A DNA stretch of 64,000 bases from Gambelia wislizenii (lineage: Eukaryota > Chordata > Lepidosauria > Squamata > Crotaphytidae): NCBI GenBank assembly GCA_030847615.1, contig JAUMIR010000004.1:229814501-229878500 (forward strand), in the 5' to 3' direction. Of this stretch, positions 1 through 12,221 are shown one piece after another. Below the pieces are notes generated by a model. That model searched no databases, had not been told where the DNA came from, and worked only from the letters and a program-made list of their open reading frames with translations. The position numbers and the translations under genes were made by a program. Within the stretch, counting starts at the first letter, position 1. Every line of letters begins with the position of its first letter.

Positions 1-1768
1 TGTACCAATTCAGAAAACACACACACAGGATGCTATGTGCATTATGAAAATATGTGAAGACCCAACACTAACAATCACGTTCTCTGAGTGTTTAAAAGTT
101 TTAATCTACTTTTAAGATTAGAAGAGCAGCCATTATGAGAGTATATGCTGCCCATAAACTTGTAGCCAGGGGAAATCCACAAATTATGGCTATATTACAT
201 TGAAAAGGAGAGATGAACAGAAATAATTGCTAAAAACATTAGAAACCAAGTGGCGTTTATGAGAGGCTGGGATGCTAATGTTTGTAGAGTACATGGTCGA
301 GGTGCTATCTTGCTTATGAGTAGTTCTTTTGCCATCAAGATGCAGGGAAACAATGGGAATGTATAATTTAAAACAGTATTTTAGCATTCTTTATTAAAGA
401 ATTTGCTGATCAAATAATTCTATACATATGCCTTGGACACTGTTTAAGGATCAAACAAAGTCTTGTTTTCTTCTCTAGAGCAGAATCAGATCTGATTTGG
501 AAAAGCAAGAAGTTGTGTGATGGATGTTTGAAATGATAAGTGCCATGCTCTTTATGGCAAGTCATTGTAGTCTCTCATTAAATAGACCCATTACCTACCA
601 TACACATTTCTCCAAACTTTTACTAGGTAGAAATAGTTCTGCATTGCTGTGGTGGAACTGTCAGCTCTGAATGACTTGCTGCACAGAGAAGCTCATCCTG
701 TAGGGAAGCATCTACCTAGTTTGGATTTCATGTGGTCACTTAGTGGTTGCCTGGTTGCTTGAATTGGGCTCTAGCCAATTTGCAAATTGGAGCAAGGGCA
801 TGTTATTTCAGAACGTGTGATGTAGTAACTAGTTCATGTAGTCTCTCATGCTTCGACTGTTAGACAGGAAGCTTGGGTATTTCTTAAAGCAAATTGTCAG
901 CAATATCTGAAACTAAGCAGGGGTGTAAACTATGGGGAGGAGCAAAATGAGACGATTCCCCCCCTAAGAATCTCCTCCCTCCCCCATGAAATTTTCCTTC
1001 ACTGCCCAAATTTGTAGCATTGCAGTAACTTAAAACTTCAGTTGAGCATTTAGAAATACAGTTTAGGTGTCAAAAGAAAAAGTGCAGGCAAAATCACCAA
1101 GGGAAGGCAAACACAGAAATGTAAAAGTGAATGGTTTTTAATACCTCACTGTCTGCAATGCTAGAAATTTGGAGGCTAAAGGAAAACTTCATTGGGGGTG
1201 CAGAATTCTTATTTGGGGGGACAATGCTGTCATCCCCCCGACACACACACACACACACTCTACACCCTTGCTTCATTGTCTTTTTAAAAAAAATAATAAT
1301 AATCTTGTTTTTACCTGAGAGTAAATGGACTCTGTTAAACACATTTTGAGGACCAAGGTTTAAATCCAGCTTTCTTTCCCTCCCCTCTTGCTGTTGCTCA
1401 AAAACCTGCCCCAAAGTGTTGTACAGCCCTCCAGAGCAGTTTGGGGGGTTATGGAGACCTGCAGTGACAAAGGAAACTCACCTCCTCCTGATTATAATGA
1501 TTCAAGCAGTTCCTTCAGCAGATCTCCCTCGCTGGTGTTTGGTCTAAATTTATTTTTCACACATATAGATCAGAATATCCATTTCTGATGTTGTCTTAGA
1601 AATGTTTTACAATTGTGTGATAGCCATCTTAAACATGTAATGAGTGTAACAATGAGTAAAACATGTTTATAGTGATAAATGTTGACACAGATCATAGCTC
1701 TTAACTGTCTGATTAGTATAGTTATTAAATTAACAGCTCCAACAGCAGAAAGAAGACAGAGTAATGGG
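1..1768. other. Unassigned intronic sequence
   Basis: No coding signal or recognised repeat was found. A short (AC)n run lies at about 1242-1259. A G-rich then C-rich pair of patches around 935-985 and 1195-1240 may belong to an old transposon that I cannot classify. Confidence 0.5.
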
Positions 1769-1895
1769 GTGGAGTTGGATCCAAAGGTCCCTTTTCTCTA
1801 GCAGAAGGAATAATCTTCATTAGTGGAACACTTCTTTCCATTAGAAGTAGTCTGCTGTCAGAGGTAGAAACCTTTGGATCCAGCCCAATGATCTT
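1769..1895. repeat. Small palindromic element (MITE-like)
   Basis: The segment carries inverted ends: TTGGATCCAAAGGT near 1776 is matched by ACCTTTGGATCCA near 1870, with partly complementary sequence between. Total size is about 125 bp. The structure fits a non-autonomous DNA transposon, but no clear target duplication was found and the family is not assigned. Confidence 0.45.
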
Positions 1896-3081
1896 ACATC
1901 TTCATTTTTAAAACATGTGTGTGTGTTACATTTCAATAATACTATTTTGTAAAGATAATTAGTCTGGAAGGAAAACAAGAGCAAAGAAGACTAACATGAA
2001 TCCTGTGCACTTTCTGGCATGCCGGTCTCATAACCAGCTGAAGTACATTACAGAGCATGTCCACGTCATGCTTTCCTCTCTGTAAAAAGTGAACAGGAAA
2101 TTATAACTTCAGATGTAATTCTAAATTTTAGCATTTAAGCAACACCCCAGAAACTAGGTCCCACTGACATTATAAATCTACGAGCTTTAAAAGGCATATC
2201 TATTTTAGGATGAGTTTGTCTTCGGAAAAATAGCTGTGACTTTTCCCCCTTTTAAAAACCATACCACATTTTTTGTAATGTTCTGGGTCCTGAGACCAAA
2301 GGGAGTGTTATTTTTGTATTGTTTTCTAAAATATCTGTCATGAGCATATAGTTGGAAGGGACAGCTTTCATGGCCCTGAGGAGAAAATGATAAAGGATTA
2401 TTTTGATAGAATCCAGCTGAATCATCAGGCAAGAATGCTGCCACTCTGTGGTGGTTTCATGAGAAATCTCTAATTGAATATAAAAATAGCAAGTGCTGCT
2501 TACAGTTTTTGCATGTTCATTTTGGGTCATAATCCTAGTTCCCTCCATATGCCTGAAATATTCTTGCACTTGAAATAGCTGCATCTCTGGAATTAATTTT
2601 TCTTGGGTTTGATTTGCATTTCAGCATAACTTGTTCCATATGTTTATTACCCCTTGGATGAACCAATTGTGCTTGCATTCTTCATCTACCATTAATATTA
2701 TTTCTCATAGCTTAATTCCTAAATTCTCTCTTAGTTTTGGCTTCATTGTCATGAAGAACAATGTAAGTAAATGCCAATAAAACTTAGTAGCTTGTTTATT
2801 TTTCTTCTACATGTGAATGGTGATGACATTATACCTTTACAGAGGCCAAAAAAGTGTAGCTATACTAAGCACAAAACTGATTGGTGGCCAATGTCCTGTT
2901 GTCTGTTATGCAGCCCATTAAGTTCCAAGAGGATGCTATGTCTTGTTACTAGGAGATGGGAAAAGCTACATTATCACTCTTGCATTGGTGCCATGGGAAC
3001 ACTTTTTCCCACTGGCTCTGTGACAGTGGCCACTAGCAAGTATTTCTTTGTGTCTTTTTGTAGCCTGAGTGAAGCAACACC
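1896..3081. other. Unassigned intronic sequence
   Basis: AT-rich sequence with no recognised gene or repeat. Short open frames here have no family resemblance. Confidence 0.5.
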
Positions 3082-3089
3082 AGCTAGAG

Positions 3090-3280
3090 CAGGGTTTCTC
3101 AACCACCATTCACTGGAGCCATAGGGTTCTGCAAGAGGTTGCTAGGGGTCCTGTGAGATACTGTGATTAGGAGGGGGGAGATTTTTTTGAGCTATAGATA
3201 ATAATTTTTATGCAGGGGTTTCCTGAAGCCTGAAAATTATTTCAAAGGTTCCTCCAGGGTGAAAAGGTTGTGAAAGGCTA
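3090..3280 (+). mobile_element. Non-autonomous hAT element with perfect 8-bp TSD
   Basis: A 191-bp element is bounded by imperfect inverted termini: CAGGGTTTCTCAACC on the left, and a right end whose reverse complement reads TAGCCTTTCACAACC. It is flanked by a perfect 8-bp duplication AGCTAGAG at 3082-3089 and 3281-3288. Eight-base duplications are diagnostic of hAT transposons, and the central TA fits the Buster-type pattern nnnTAnnn. The interior resembles the right part of the larger element at 28994-30438. It has no coding capacity. Confidence 0.85.
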
Positions 3281-3374
3281 AGCTAGAGCATCCATGTGAG
3301 AAGACATAAGTCAACATGTGGTTTGCAATGATCCAAGAAGCTGAGGTGTTTGTTTGGCTTACTGGTTGGGGTAA

Positions 3375-3575
3375 CGTTACAAGAGTGACAATTGAAAGAG
3401 TGAAAATTGGAAAGAGCTCCTGTGTCTGCAATGATTGTGTTAGAAGAGGGGATTTTAGCGGGGGTTGCTTGTCACACAACCAGGTAACAAGCAACCCCTG
3501 CTGAAATTCCCTCTTCTAGAACAGTGGTTAAAAGTACAGGAGCCCTTTCCAGTTTTCACTCTGGCGATCCTAGGT
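3375..3575. repeat. Hairpin MITE, about 95-bp arms
   Basis: The two halves are reverse complements around a centre near 3474. TAGAAGAGGGGATTTTAGC (about 3441) pairs with GCTGAAATTCCCTCTTCTA (about 3502-3520). The outer arms around AAAGAGCTCCTGTG and CAGGAGCCCTTTCC also pair. A half-copy of one arm occurs at about 34293-34315. This is a non-autonomous DNA-transposon-like element of unassigned superfamily. Confidence 0.7.
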
Positions 3576-4440
3576 ACTTAGCTTTTTGCAACATTTAGTT
3601 CCTAGTCAAAATCCTGTTTTTACATACTTTACTTAGGGAAGTCCATACATGGAAGAATCTATGTTGGAAAGAAGTATTACACTAATATTTAGATGCTGTG
3701 CATCTTAAATTTGTGGCAGGGGATGTGCTTTTGAGTAGATTCTCTTCACTACTGCTTCCTATTTTCCAAACACCTGTTGGTCGATAACTGTTTTTCTTAA
3801 ATTATAGCACATGAAAAAATAAGACTAGAACATAAGTAAGCAATAGGTATTTCAGTCAGCTTCTGTAAGACAGAACACATAAGTCAAAGAATGTTTTCCC
3901 CTACAGGAAAGTCTTAAAGAATGCTATATTTTCTATACTATAGATGCCTTCTTTTAATGGTTTGAAATGTTACCAACTCTAGCTTTCCAGCAAATTGATG
4001 CAGTTATCTCTTCTTCAAAACGGCCATGAGGAAATCAGCCGATTCCTCATCAGTTTTAGATCAAAACTGTTCAGCATGTTGTCTGAAAGCAAAACTATGC
4101 CACCTTAAACAAGCTAGCTTCATAATCCTCTCTGCTTTCAAATGCAGTATGATTTTTCTTAACACTGTGGTTATCATGACAGTTTCTTATATCATTTCAT
4201 AATATTGCAGTTGAAGCAGGATGGTGGTCAACTTTATGAATGAATTATTCATTTTTCAATTTAAGCTCATCATTAATATACACAAAGCTTTTATTGGCAA
4301 TTATTTCATTTTTCTTTGTGCCCACCCCACTCCATGCACATGTGCACCCTGGCCCAATTTCTACTACAAATACTGTATGCTCACTATATTTTGGTTATGC
4401 TCATCTATGGGCCTGAATTGTGAAATTTGCTACAACTAGG
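3576..4440. other. Unassigned intronic sequence
   Basis: AT-rich intron with no recognised repeat, gene or regulatory signal. Confidence 0.5.
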
Positions 4441-4447
4441 AGGGATG

Positions 4448-4580
4448 GTCACCTTGTGGTCCTCCAGATGTTGTTGAACCACAGCTCTCAAAATCCTTCA
4501 CCACTGACTTTGCAGGCAACGGCTGATGAGAATTGCAGTTCAGCAACATTTGGCGGGTCAGCGGATGCTGTCCACCCTTG
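4448..4580. repeat. Palindromic MITE, CCTCCAGATGTTGTTG family
   Basis: It begins with CCTCCAGATGTTGTTGAACC and contains the inverted counterpart TTGCAGTTCAGCAACATTTGG about 100 bp later, so the element folds back on itself. Related copies in this window lie at about 14320, 22440, 28045, 45240 and 59885. I know this arrangement as a very common dispersed element of squamate genomes. It is non-coding and its class is inferred from symmetry. Confidence 0.65.
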
Positions 4581-5019
4581 GACAATACAATTTGTATTTC
4601 TCAGCATTCCTTGACACATTGTGAACAGGGCTGATGTTTATATACTATACTCAGTTTTGACACAATCATTCCAATATTGTTTTTGTTTTTAATCTGTGTG
4701 AGTGTTCTGATTCCACCCATTGCTCTATGAACTCTTGACCCAAAAGTTCCCCTTGAGGGTGATTATAATCTTTTGGACCTGATACCTCCAATAAAGACCG
4801 GCTCTAGATGATAACGGTAGACATTTGTCTGTCCTTCCCATAAAAAACATTAGGGGTGCCAAGACCTTAACAGTATTGGTTTCTGCCCTGAGAGAGTCCC
4901 CTTGCCCCCCATAAAGCATTTCCAAAAGGGATTCCTGCAAGCTACTGATATTCCCCATGGCTGTGTGGATGAATCCCATTTTGGCTACATGAAGATCAGC
5001 ACTTGGAGAACTGATATTA

Positions 5020-5136
5020 CTAGTGGTATATATTTGCAGTGGGGATTGTGTTGCCCTCCTGATCTTGTTGTTGTATGCCAACAAGATCAGGAGGGCAACA
5101 CATTCCCCACTGCAAATATATACTAATAGTAATCTC
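5020..5136. repeat. Near-perfect inverted repeat (cruciform-capable)
   Basis: Arms of about 50 bp, including GATCTTGTTG / CAACAAGATC next to the centre at about 5079, are almost identical. Only a few bases separate them. Weaker complementarity extends outward on both sides. It is probably the core of a MITE. The high arm identity suggests a fairly recent insertion or arm-to-arm gene conversion. Confidence 0.8.
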
Positions 5137-5329
5137 AAAGCTAGAGCTGATGGGAGTTGGAGCCCAGCTACTTGACTCCTGATATTTCTGATGGTATGAA
5201 GATGGGGCTGTGATTCTCCAAGGAATGTTATTCTGTAAATTCTGTATTATTCCATACATTGTTATCAACAAACATATTTTTGAAGCCCTGGAAATCCTTG
5301 CTCTGGCTGACTTCACTAGAATGTGTATT

Positions 5330-6828
5330 GCATCCCCTGTGCCTCAGTTGACCAGCATTTAAGCCAGGAAACTGTATGGCAGGGTTTCCCATTCTGAGCA
5401 CATCTGAACTTCGAAATAGCTACTGAAGAACAAGTGCATGAGGGATCCAGATCATTTTTTATTTTAAAAAAATAACTTCTAGGAACAACACACACTGCCC
5501 AGTTCTTTCCAAGGCTATTATATATGATAAGTACTAGGAATTGTGCTTATCTTGTTGGAAGCTTCTTCCCTACCAGAACTGTTTATCATGCTTGTCTGCA
5601 CATAAACAAAGAGCCTGGGAACATTGTAAGCATAGATTAATAGCCCAGAATTCCCTAGGAGGAAGAAATCATACTCCTGCTTCCTCAGAGATCACTTTAG
5701 CATATAAAACTACTGTTGTGGTGCCTTCTGAGTCTGAGGGTGTAACAGCCAAAAATAACATCTCAAAACATGAACCAGCCAAGGTCACAAGGTGGTTGTA
5801 CTGTAAGTTTGTATTCTTTTCTCCTCCCAGTCTGCCTCATATGGTTGTCATTTGCAAGAGTGCCTCCTAGGTTTTCTTCTACATTTTCTTTCTTTGGACT
5901 TCTGATAGGTGGTTTTGGCATTGACCAGTTTTTATGAGACTATTTGGGGGTTTCACAAAAATAATTGGAATAGACACAGAGAGCTGGCTCTCAGTATCCC
6001 TGCTAAGCTTATGAACACATCAGGAGAGGTTTGTATTGATTCAGCTTCTCATATTTTGCAAGAAATTCTATTACTTAGGACCTCCAAGATCATATGTGCT
6101 CAGTACAAACAGACTGTTTCCACCATAAGCATTTTTAAATGATTTAATGTAACTAACCTGCAGAAAGAGGCATTACTTTTGCTAGTCTTGGTGATGCATG
6201 AGTATTAAAAAGCATTCTTGCAAAGATAATTATGCCATACCTCTGGCTGCTACATATTGATAAGCTATTTTGCTGGAAACTCTTTCCCGCCAGTAAGTGA
6301 GGTTAGGAGAAATGGGGAAATACTGTTTTTCACATTTGGATATTTTAAGAGTTTGGGTGGTTGAATGTTCAGTGAAAATTCCACTTTGCAGGCTGGGGCA
6401 AGGGTGTCGCACAGATATCTAGGCTGTTGCAAAGAGTTATAAGATTCTAACTTCACATTATTTGACATCTCATTGAAAATGCTAATAAATAGGTTCAGAA
6501 ACAGATGGAAAGAAGCTGACTTCTTTTCCTGAAGTGTTTAAATGTGTTTTGCTTTATCAGTGATCTTTTCAGGAGTCAGGGTGGAAATCAATACTTCTGG
6601 TTTTAGCAGAAGTATCCGGTACTAAGATTTTGTGTGTGTTTTCTAAAATGTAGGGGTCAGAAAGCAAATTAATGGAGAAATGGTAATTTCTTTTGCCCAT
6701 AATGAACCTGCCACATCAATTTGATTAAATCACCTAATCATCTACTCTATGAGAGATTAAAATTTCTCTCTGTTCAAGAAAATGGATGCTTGTAAATGGA
6801 TTTTCTTTCATGTAGGCTCCCATTTCTG
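5330..6828. other. Unassigned intronic sequence
   Basis: No recognisable repeat or gene. Open frames are short and lack known motifs. Confidence 0.5.
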
Positions 6829-7408
6829 GGATTCAATTATCCGCGGTTGGTAATGGCGGTGGGAGGAAGGGGGGAGGAATCTCCTGGTCGCTGCCATGGC
6901 AATCACGGGGGCAAAGGGGGAAGGGAGGGGGAAGGAGCGAACTAGACTCCTCCCCTTCCCCCTTCATCCCCGCAATCGCTGCTGTGGTGGGGCCATGGTG
7001 AGGGCAAAGGGGGAGTGATATAGCCCCTTCCCTCTGTGATCGCCGCTGCACCAGGACCATGGTGGGGGGAGGGGAAAGCAATCTAGCCTCCTCCCCTTCA
7101 CCTGAGCGATTGCCACTGCGGCAGGGCCATGGTGGGAGGAAGGGGAGAGCAGTCTAGCCCCTTCCCTTCTCCCCCATGATCGCTGCTGCGGCAGGGCCAT
7201 GGCGGGGGTGAAGGGAGGGGGAGGAGCAATCTCACCCCCCTTCCCTCAGGATGGCTCCTGTTGCTGCGGCAGGGCCATGGCAGGGGGGAAGGGGAGGAGG
7301 CTAGATGACCTCTGTGATGGCGTTCACTATTATCCATAGAATTTGCCATCCACGGGGGTGGGGAGGGGTCCAGAACCAATCCCCCACAGATACGGGGGTG
7401 CTACTGTA
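6829..7408. mobile_element. Tigger-like (Tc1/mariner) element with internal GC-rich VNTR
   Basis: The right end (CCCCCACAGATACGGGGGTG followed by CTACTGTA) and the left motif ATTATCCGCGG match the terminal pattern of the element at 15570-15997 and of Tigger-type transposons, which insert at TA. The left terminus looks truncated. The interior is a tandem array: a GGCAGGGCCATGG-type motif recurs at about 6990, 7047, 7117, 7188 and 7267, giving a period of roughly 70-80 bp. Open frames inside it are by-products of the repeats. Confidence 0.65.
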
Positions 7409-9129
7409 CTATCATACTACTAAATAAGAACAAAGCTGTTGTTTAAACTGGAAATTATGGTTTGCTGTACATTTTGATTATGTTTTGTTAAATATGTTTA
7501 ATTTTTCCTCTCATAAATGAAACTAGTGGCATGCAAATAAGCGGGCTTGTGAGCACCAAATGAGCAAACTCTGAATAAATATCAGACATGTCACTGGAAG
7601 GCAGACATAACTGTAGGCTATAACATCTGCCCTTCAGTTTGTTTAAGTATAGTCATGCTGACCATACTACAAATTCCAAAATCCATATTGTAGTAATATT
7701 TAATTAGGCCAACCGAAAAGGCACAAAATTCTTCATGTAAGGTTTTGAGGCACACACAGTTCTTCATCAGGCAAGTGTTATTTTTAAAAAGCATACAGGG
7801 GAAGAAGAGTGATATTGCTAGAGTGTGGCATAAAAAAGGAATGAAGAGGAAATCAAGAACTAGAACAGCTGTTTCTCTTGCTAATAGATGGCAACAGGTT
7901 GGTTGTCTTGTCTTGATGTTCTTTCAGGAAGACAGAAGGTGCACCTTCCAATAGCCCTGTCCTTTGGCTGGTGGGGGAAGCTTCTGTCTACCTCCCTTCA
8001 GCTCTGTTTGCTCGTGTCCCCACCAACAGGGTTTTGATATAGTGTTTTATGTGTGTGATTAATGAACAGAAACAAAATCTTAGGTCTGAATAATGCCTTT
8101 ATTGGCAAGCTTACAGATTACTTCAGAATTCTTCATTAGGCACAATGGTAGGAAAAAATAGGAGATAAGGGGAAATACAAGAAGACCTAAAATCTGACTT
8201 GGTGAACTAAGTAAGCATTGTGTGAATCAGCAGTTGCAACTGGCCAGATGTTGTGACCATTGTCTGTGGAGGCAGACTGGCTGGGAAAATGGAGGTAGGC
8301 AGATTCAAAGACAAAAGGTATCCGCTTATAGTCTCCTCTCTGTCGACCGAGGCATGGCTGCTATATGCAAATTCGATCTCCAGTTTTGCAGATGTAAAAA
8401 TTACTATGTTGCTTCTCTGAAAATCAGCATGCTTTGCCCAAGAGCATGGACAGATCCTGTTTGAGAACAATGAATGTAAAACATCAGAGTCATAATTTCT
8501 TCAGAAAGATATATGATGGAATTCAGACCTTCCAGATAAGGCGTGTATTGGGAAGTGAAGCTTCATTTGGAAGCAGGCTCCACAAAATGTCCAACACCTT
8601 CTAATTTGTCCTAAGTAATATAAAAATAACAGCAACCTTGAGAAAGCATAGATCTTCCCAACATGCACTCGGAACATTTTTGTAAGATTGCCCCAGTAGT
8701 GATCAGGTGAGGGAAGCCTTTCAAAACAATTCCCAGAATTTGGTGTTTCCAGTGAGAGACTTCCTCTTAACGACTTTTAAACTTGACTAAGCATGAAATT
8801 AAAAGATTCTCAAGTCACTCCCCCAGGTGTTTAGATGTATACCAGCTGCCACAGAAAACACCCAAACTATTTAACAGTATTAGAAGACAATGAAACCATA
8901 ACAGTTCAGTATAAAGAACGCTGTATTAATGTTGAACTTTCTGTTGCTGGACTTGGCACTTGGTTAATTAGTATTCAGATCAGCCATTGAAACCCCTGAC
9001 ATTAGCATGAGAACCATGAGCATGATGCAAATATTCCTACATGCCAAACAGATCCTTGGGGGAATTTTAGTGGAGTGAAGGAAGTATAGGGAAAGCATCT
9101 CTGGATGGAAGCAGAGTAATTAGACTCAT
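7409..9129. other. Mostly unassigned intronic sequence
   Basis: Two short pieces (about 7715-7790 and 8088-8165) share a TTCTTCATNAGGCA-type motif seen at the ends of some dispersed vertebrate repeats. I cannot assign them firmly. No gene was found. Confidence 0.45.
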
Positions 9130-9800
9130 TCTGTGAGAATGGAATGACATAAACTTAAACCAAAAAAAGAGGGGGGGTGAATGGAGAGTCAAGCAAAGAG
9201 GAGTGATCAACAGTATCAAAAGCAGGCAGGCATGTCAGAGAAGCTGGGGATTGAGGAAAGACCTTTGGATTTAGTGGAGAGATCATAGAGTCAGTGGTGG
9301 TTTTGATAAGAGGAGTCTTAAGGATGTTAGAAACTGGATTGGAGAGGTGTCAGAAAAAGAGTGGGAGGAGAGATGCTCCACCACACAGGAGATAAAGAGC
9401 AGAAGGGACAGTTGGACAGTGATCATAGAGGGCAATGGGTCACAGGTTATTTGTTTATCAAGAGTTATTCATGTGAAGGGGAGATAGTGGCATGTTTGAA
9501 TTCAGTAGGAATGTGCCCAGTGGAGAAGGAGGATGCTTGCAATTTGGTGTGGAGGGTAGCATCTAAAGGACATTTGGAGGCTTTTGATAAGGGCCACAGT
9601 ATGGCAAGCTCATCAGAGAAGGCTGGGGAAAGGGGGAAAGTGGAGGATAAGAGAGAAGTAGAAGTGGGGGGATAGAAGGAAAGCAATCGGAGCAGTTGGA
9701 TTCAGTTTTAGTAGTGAAATGAGCAAAGTCTTCAGCAGAGAGCAAGAAGTGGGAAGGCAGTGGGGCAGACCTTGTGGGGGGCATCAAATGTAGAATAGAG
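9130..9800 (-). mobile_element. L2 LINE reverse transcriptase remnant
   Basis: On the minus strand, broken frames carry L2 RT landmarks. KASKCPLDATLHTKL, matching the L2 pattern around 'CPLDP', lies near 9570. STGHIPTEFKHATISP lies near 9480. A decayed version of the 'LDLSAAFDTVDH' motif lies at about 9206-9240. Frameshifts and stops make it non-functional. It is an old non-LTR retrotransposon copy antisense to the host gene. Confidence 0.78.
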
Positions 9801-9831
9801 ATGTTCAGGATTCCTAGAATCCTTGTGATTC

Positions 9832-9858
9832 AGAGAGAGAGAGAGAGAGAGAGAGAGC
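9832..9858. repeat. (GA)n microsatellite
   Basis: About 13 perfect GA units just upstream (in plus coordinates) of a C-rich intronic stretch. Confidence 0.95.
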
Positions 9859-10926
9859 GCACGGTTTGGCCAGGTAGATGGCAGAAGATAAAATGAATCA
9901 AATCTTTTGTTCTCTAATTGCTTGCCGAGGAGTTCTTCCCAGCATACTGCAAAGATAAGAATAGAGGAAAAGTAGCCTTATTGTCTGCATTCTCCTAACC
10001 TTAATAATCCCCAACTTTTAATAATCCTCACCTTGCTGTAAACTGCTCAGGGCTTCAGCCAGCCAAATTCCTGTCTCCTGTCTTCCATTTTTCTGTTGTT
10101 CCTCAACAGATATTCTGTAATTCTGTTGAATTTGAGAGTTTTTTTTTCAAATTGGCATGAAAATGCTGATGCCATTATAATTCCTTCTTTCCCTTTTTTG
10201 GGTTGTGCCTTCTGTGTGGGAGGGTGCTACAACATTACTGCAGTGGAGTTCTGCAACTTAAAAATAAGATTGGGACTAATTTGAATTTCCACTCAAAAAT
10301 TAGCATATAAAACCCCTCAGTTTATAGTCAAATTTAGCATACTGACATTAGCCTTAAGACTCCATGTGCAAACTGCAAACTGAATACTCAGTAGGAATGA
10401 AGCCTTCTGCATACTGTCAGCTTGCATTTTTAAATTTTTTAAAACACCTCTTTCCCCCAAACAAAATAGAAGCTGAATTAAAACATGAACTCTTTGCTGC
10501 TGCCTTCTCTTTTTTAATTCATTTTTGACACAAACAATCTAATTTAGAATCTAAGTAATATGTATTCAAAAAATAAACAGAAAGAAGAAACGAGAGTGGG
10601 AGAAAGAAAGAAAAAGAAAAAGATACATAACTAATACAGAGTAGGGATCTGACCCTTCCAATCCTGACTATAATAAAAAGGGGGGGGAGAATATTATTCT
10701 ATGATTACTAATCTAATTAAATAACCCTATTAAAAATTACTAATATCCACAACCGCAAATTATTACATCGTTCAAATTCTTATTGCTCAAAAATCCATAA
10801 ATGGTTTCCAGTCATTCAAAACGTTTTCAATTTGTTTATCCTTTAGAACCCATGTTAATTTGGGCTAACTCAGCAACCTTAACAATCATTCTTCCATTGC
10901 TGGTCCATAAATTTGAGCAAACAATA

Positions 10927-12221
10927 TGAGGTCTGTCTATTAAATAACAAGACTGATACAATAACCCATCTTTATTTATAAGTATTACAATTCTAATGCT
11001 TGTTCTTTTGAATATACTCCCTGTTCACACTCACATACTGGTGCAGTCTTGTTTTCCACTGGTTGAAGGCGTGGAGCAGATCAGTTTCTGATAGCTGTTT
11101 GATCACATCCTCCACTTTCTTCTTTACTGCATCAGTTGACTCAAAACGTGTTCCTTTAAGCACCGATTTCACTTTAAGGAAACGAAAAAAGTTGCATGGT
11201 GCCAAATCTGGCAAATATGATGGATGTTCAACTGTAGTTATGCGCTTATCAGCCAAAAACTGCTTCACAGAAAGTGCATTGTCTTGATGAAGAATGAAAC
11301 CATTTTTCCACAGTTCTGTCCTTTTTTTCTTACTCTTTCTCTCAGCTTTGTCAAAACTTCCTTATAATAATTCTGGTTCATTGTTCTGCCTTCTGGAACC
11401 CATTCTGCCAAAATTACACCCTTGATGTCAAAAACAACAATGAGCATGGCTTTGAATATGGACTTGCTTTGACGTGCTTTTTTCATTCTTGGTGATGATG
11501 ATGTTTTCCAGTGCATTGACTGTCATTTTTTTCTCAGGATCATACTGGAAGATATAGTTTATATCACAAGTGATTTTTTGAAAAAGGTTTGTGTCTGCCT
11601 CAAGTTTCTGCAGAATGTCAGCCCAAATTTTCCTTGCGGCACTCTTTTTGCTTTGGTGTGAGAACCCTAGGCACCATCTTGGCACAAACTTTTCTCATGT
11701 TGAGATGCTCATGCAAAATTTTCTACACAGTGTCTTTGTCAATGTTCACAGCTTCAGCTATCTTTTGGACACTGAGTCGGCAGTCCCCTCGAACAATCTC
11801 ACTGATTTTTTCCACAATTTCTTCGGTTCTTGAAGTGGAAGGTCTTCCAGGGCGTTCATCCCACATTCTCTTGTCCTCTGAATCTTTTGTCCCACTCAAA
11901 CACATGTGCACAAGACATGAAGTCTTCCCCGTAGGCATCAGTAAGCATTTGAAAAGATTCCGTTGGTATTTTGTTCAATTTTACTAAAAAATTCAAATTG
12001 ACACGTTGCTCAACTTTTAAACTTAGCATTTTTCTGGCATACAACAGACAACACTACCGCTTTAAATGACGACTGACAATTAACTTGAATGGCCAAGAAT
12101 GTTGATGTTTGCCATGCAGGTTCAGACATGTTCAAGGTCACCACTCAAGCACTCGCAATCAGTTCTCCCTGATTTGTCTGAAAGGTAGAAACACAGTCTC
12201 GTTATTTAATAGACAAGCCTG
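10927..12221 (-). mobile_element. Full-length degenerate mariner transposon
   Basis: The element is 1295 bp, the normal size for mariner. It is bounded by TA at 10925-10926 and 12222-12223. Inverted termini are similar: GTCTATTAAATAACAAGACTG near 10932 matches GTCTATTAAATAACGAGACTG read from the right end. The enclosed minus-strand transposase is broken. The family moves by DD34D cut-and-paste at TA sites. Confidence 0.92.
10993..12044 (-). pseudogene. Mariner transposase (DD34D), broken
   Basis: Collinear fragments run from the N-terminal paired helix-turn-helix region (motif EQRVNLNFLVKLNKIPTESF, then FEWDKRF) through the linker DERPGRPSTSRTEEIVEKIS to the catalytic core. The three catalytic aspartates are still recognisable: ITCD..YIFQYDPE, HQDNA, and HPSYLPDLAPCNFF. 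The normal final D is N only after the catalytic PDLAP. The reading frame is interrupted at about 11850, 11700, 11500 and 11270, and residues after the second aspartate are deleted, so no full protein can be made. Full-length relatives are about 340-350 residues. Confidence 0.92.

Noticed and set aside
190..1588. Short frames at the window start
   Set aside because: All under 110 codons, no motifs, and no splice context; ordinary intron.
6833..7379. Overlapping open frames rich in proline and histidine
   Set aside because: They are read-through of a GC-rich tandem array inside a Tigger-like element.
7715..8165. Two TTCTTCATNAGGCA-type motifs that could be Penelope-like terminal repeats
   Set aside because: Too short and diverged to assign; no hammerhead core or coding part nearby.
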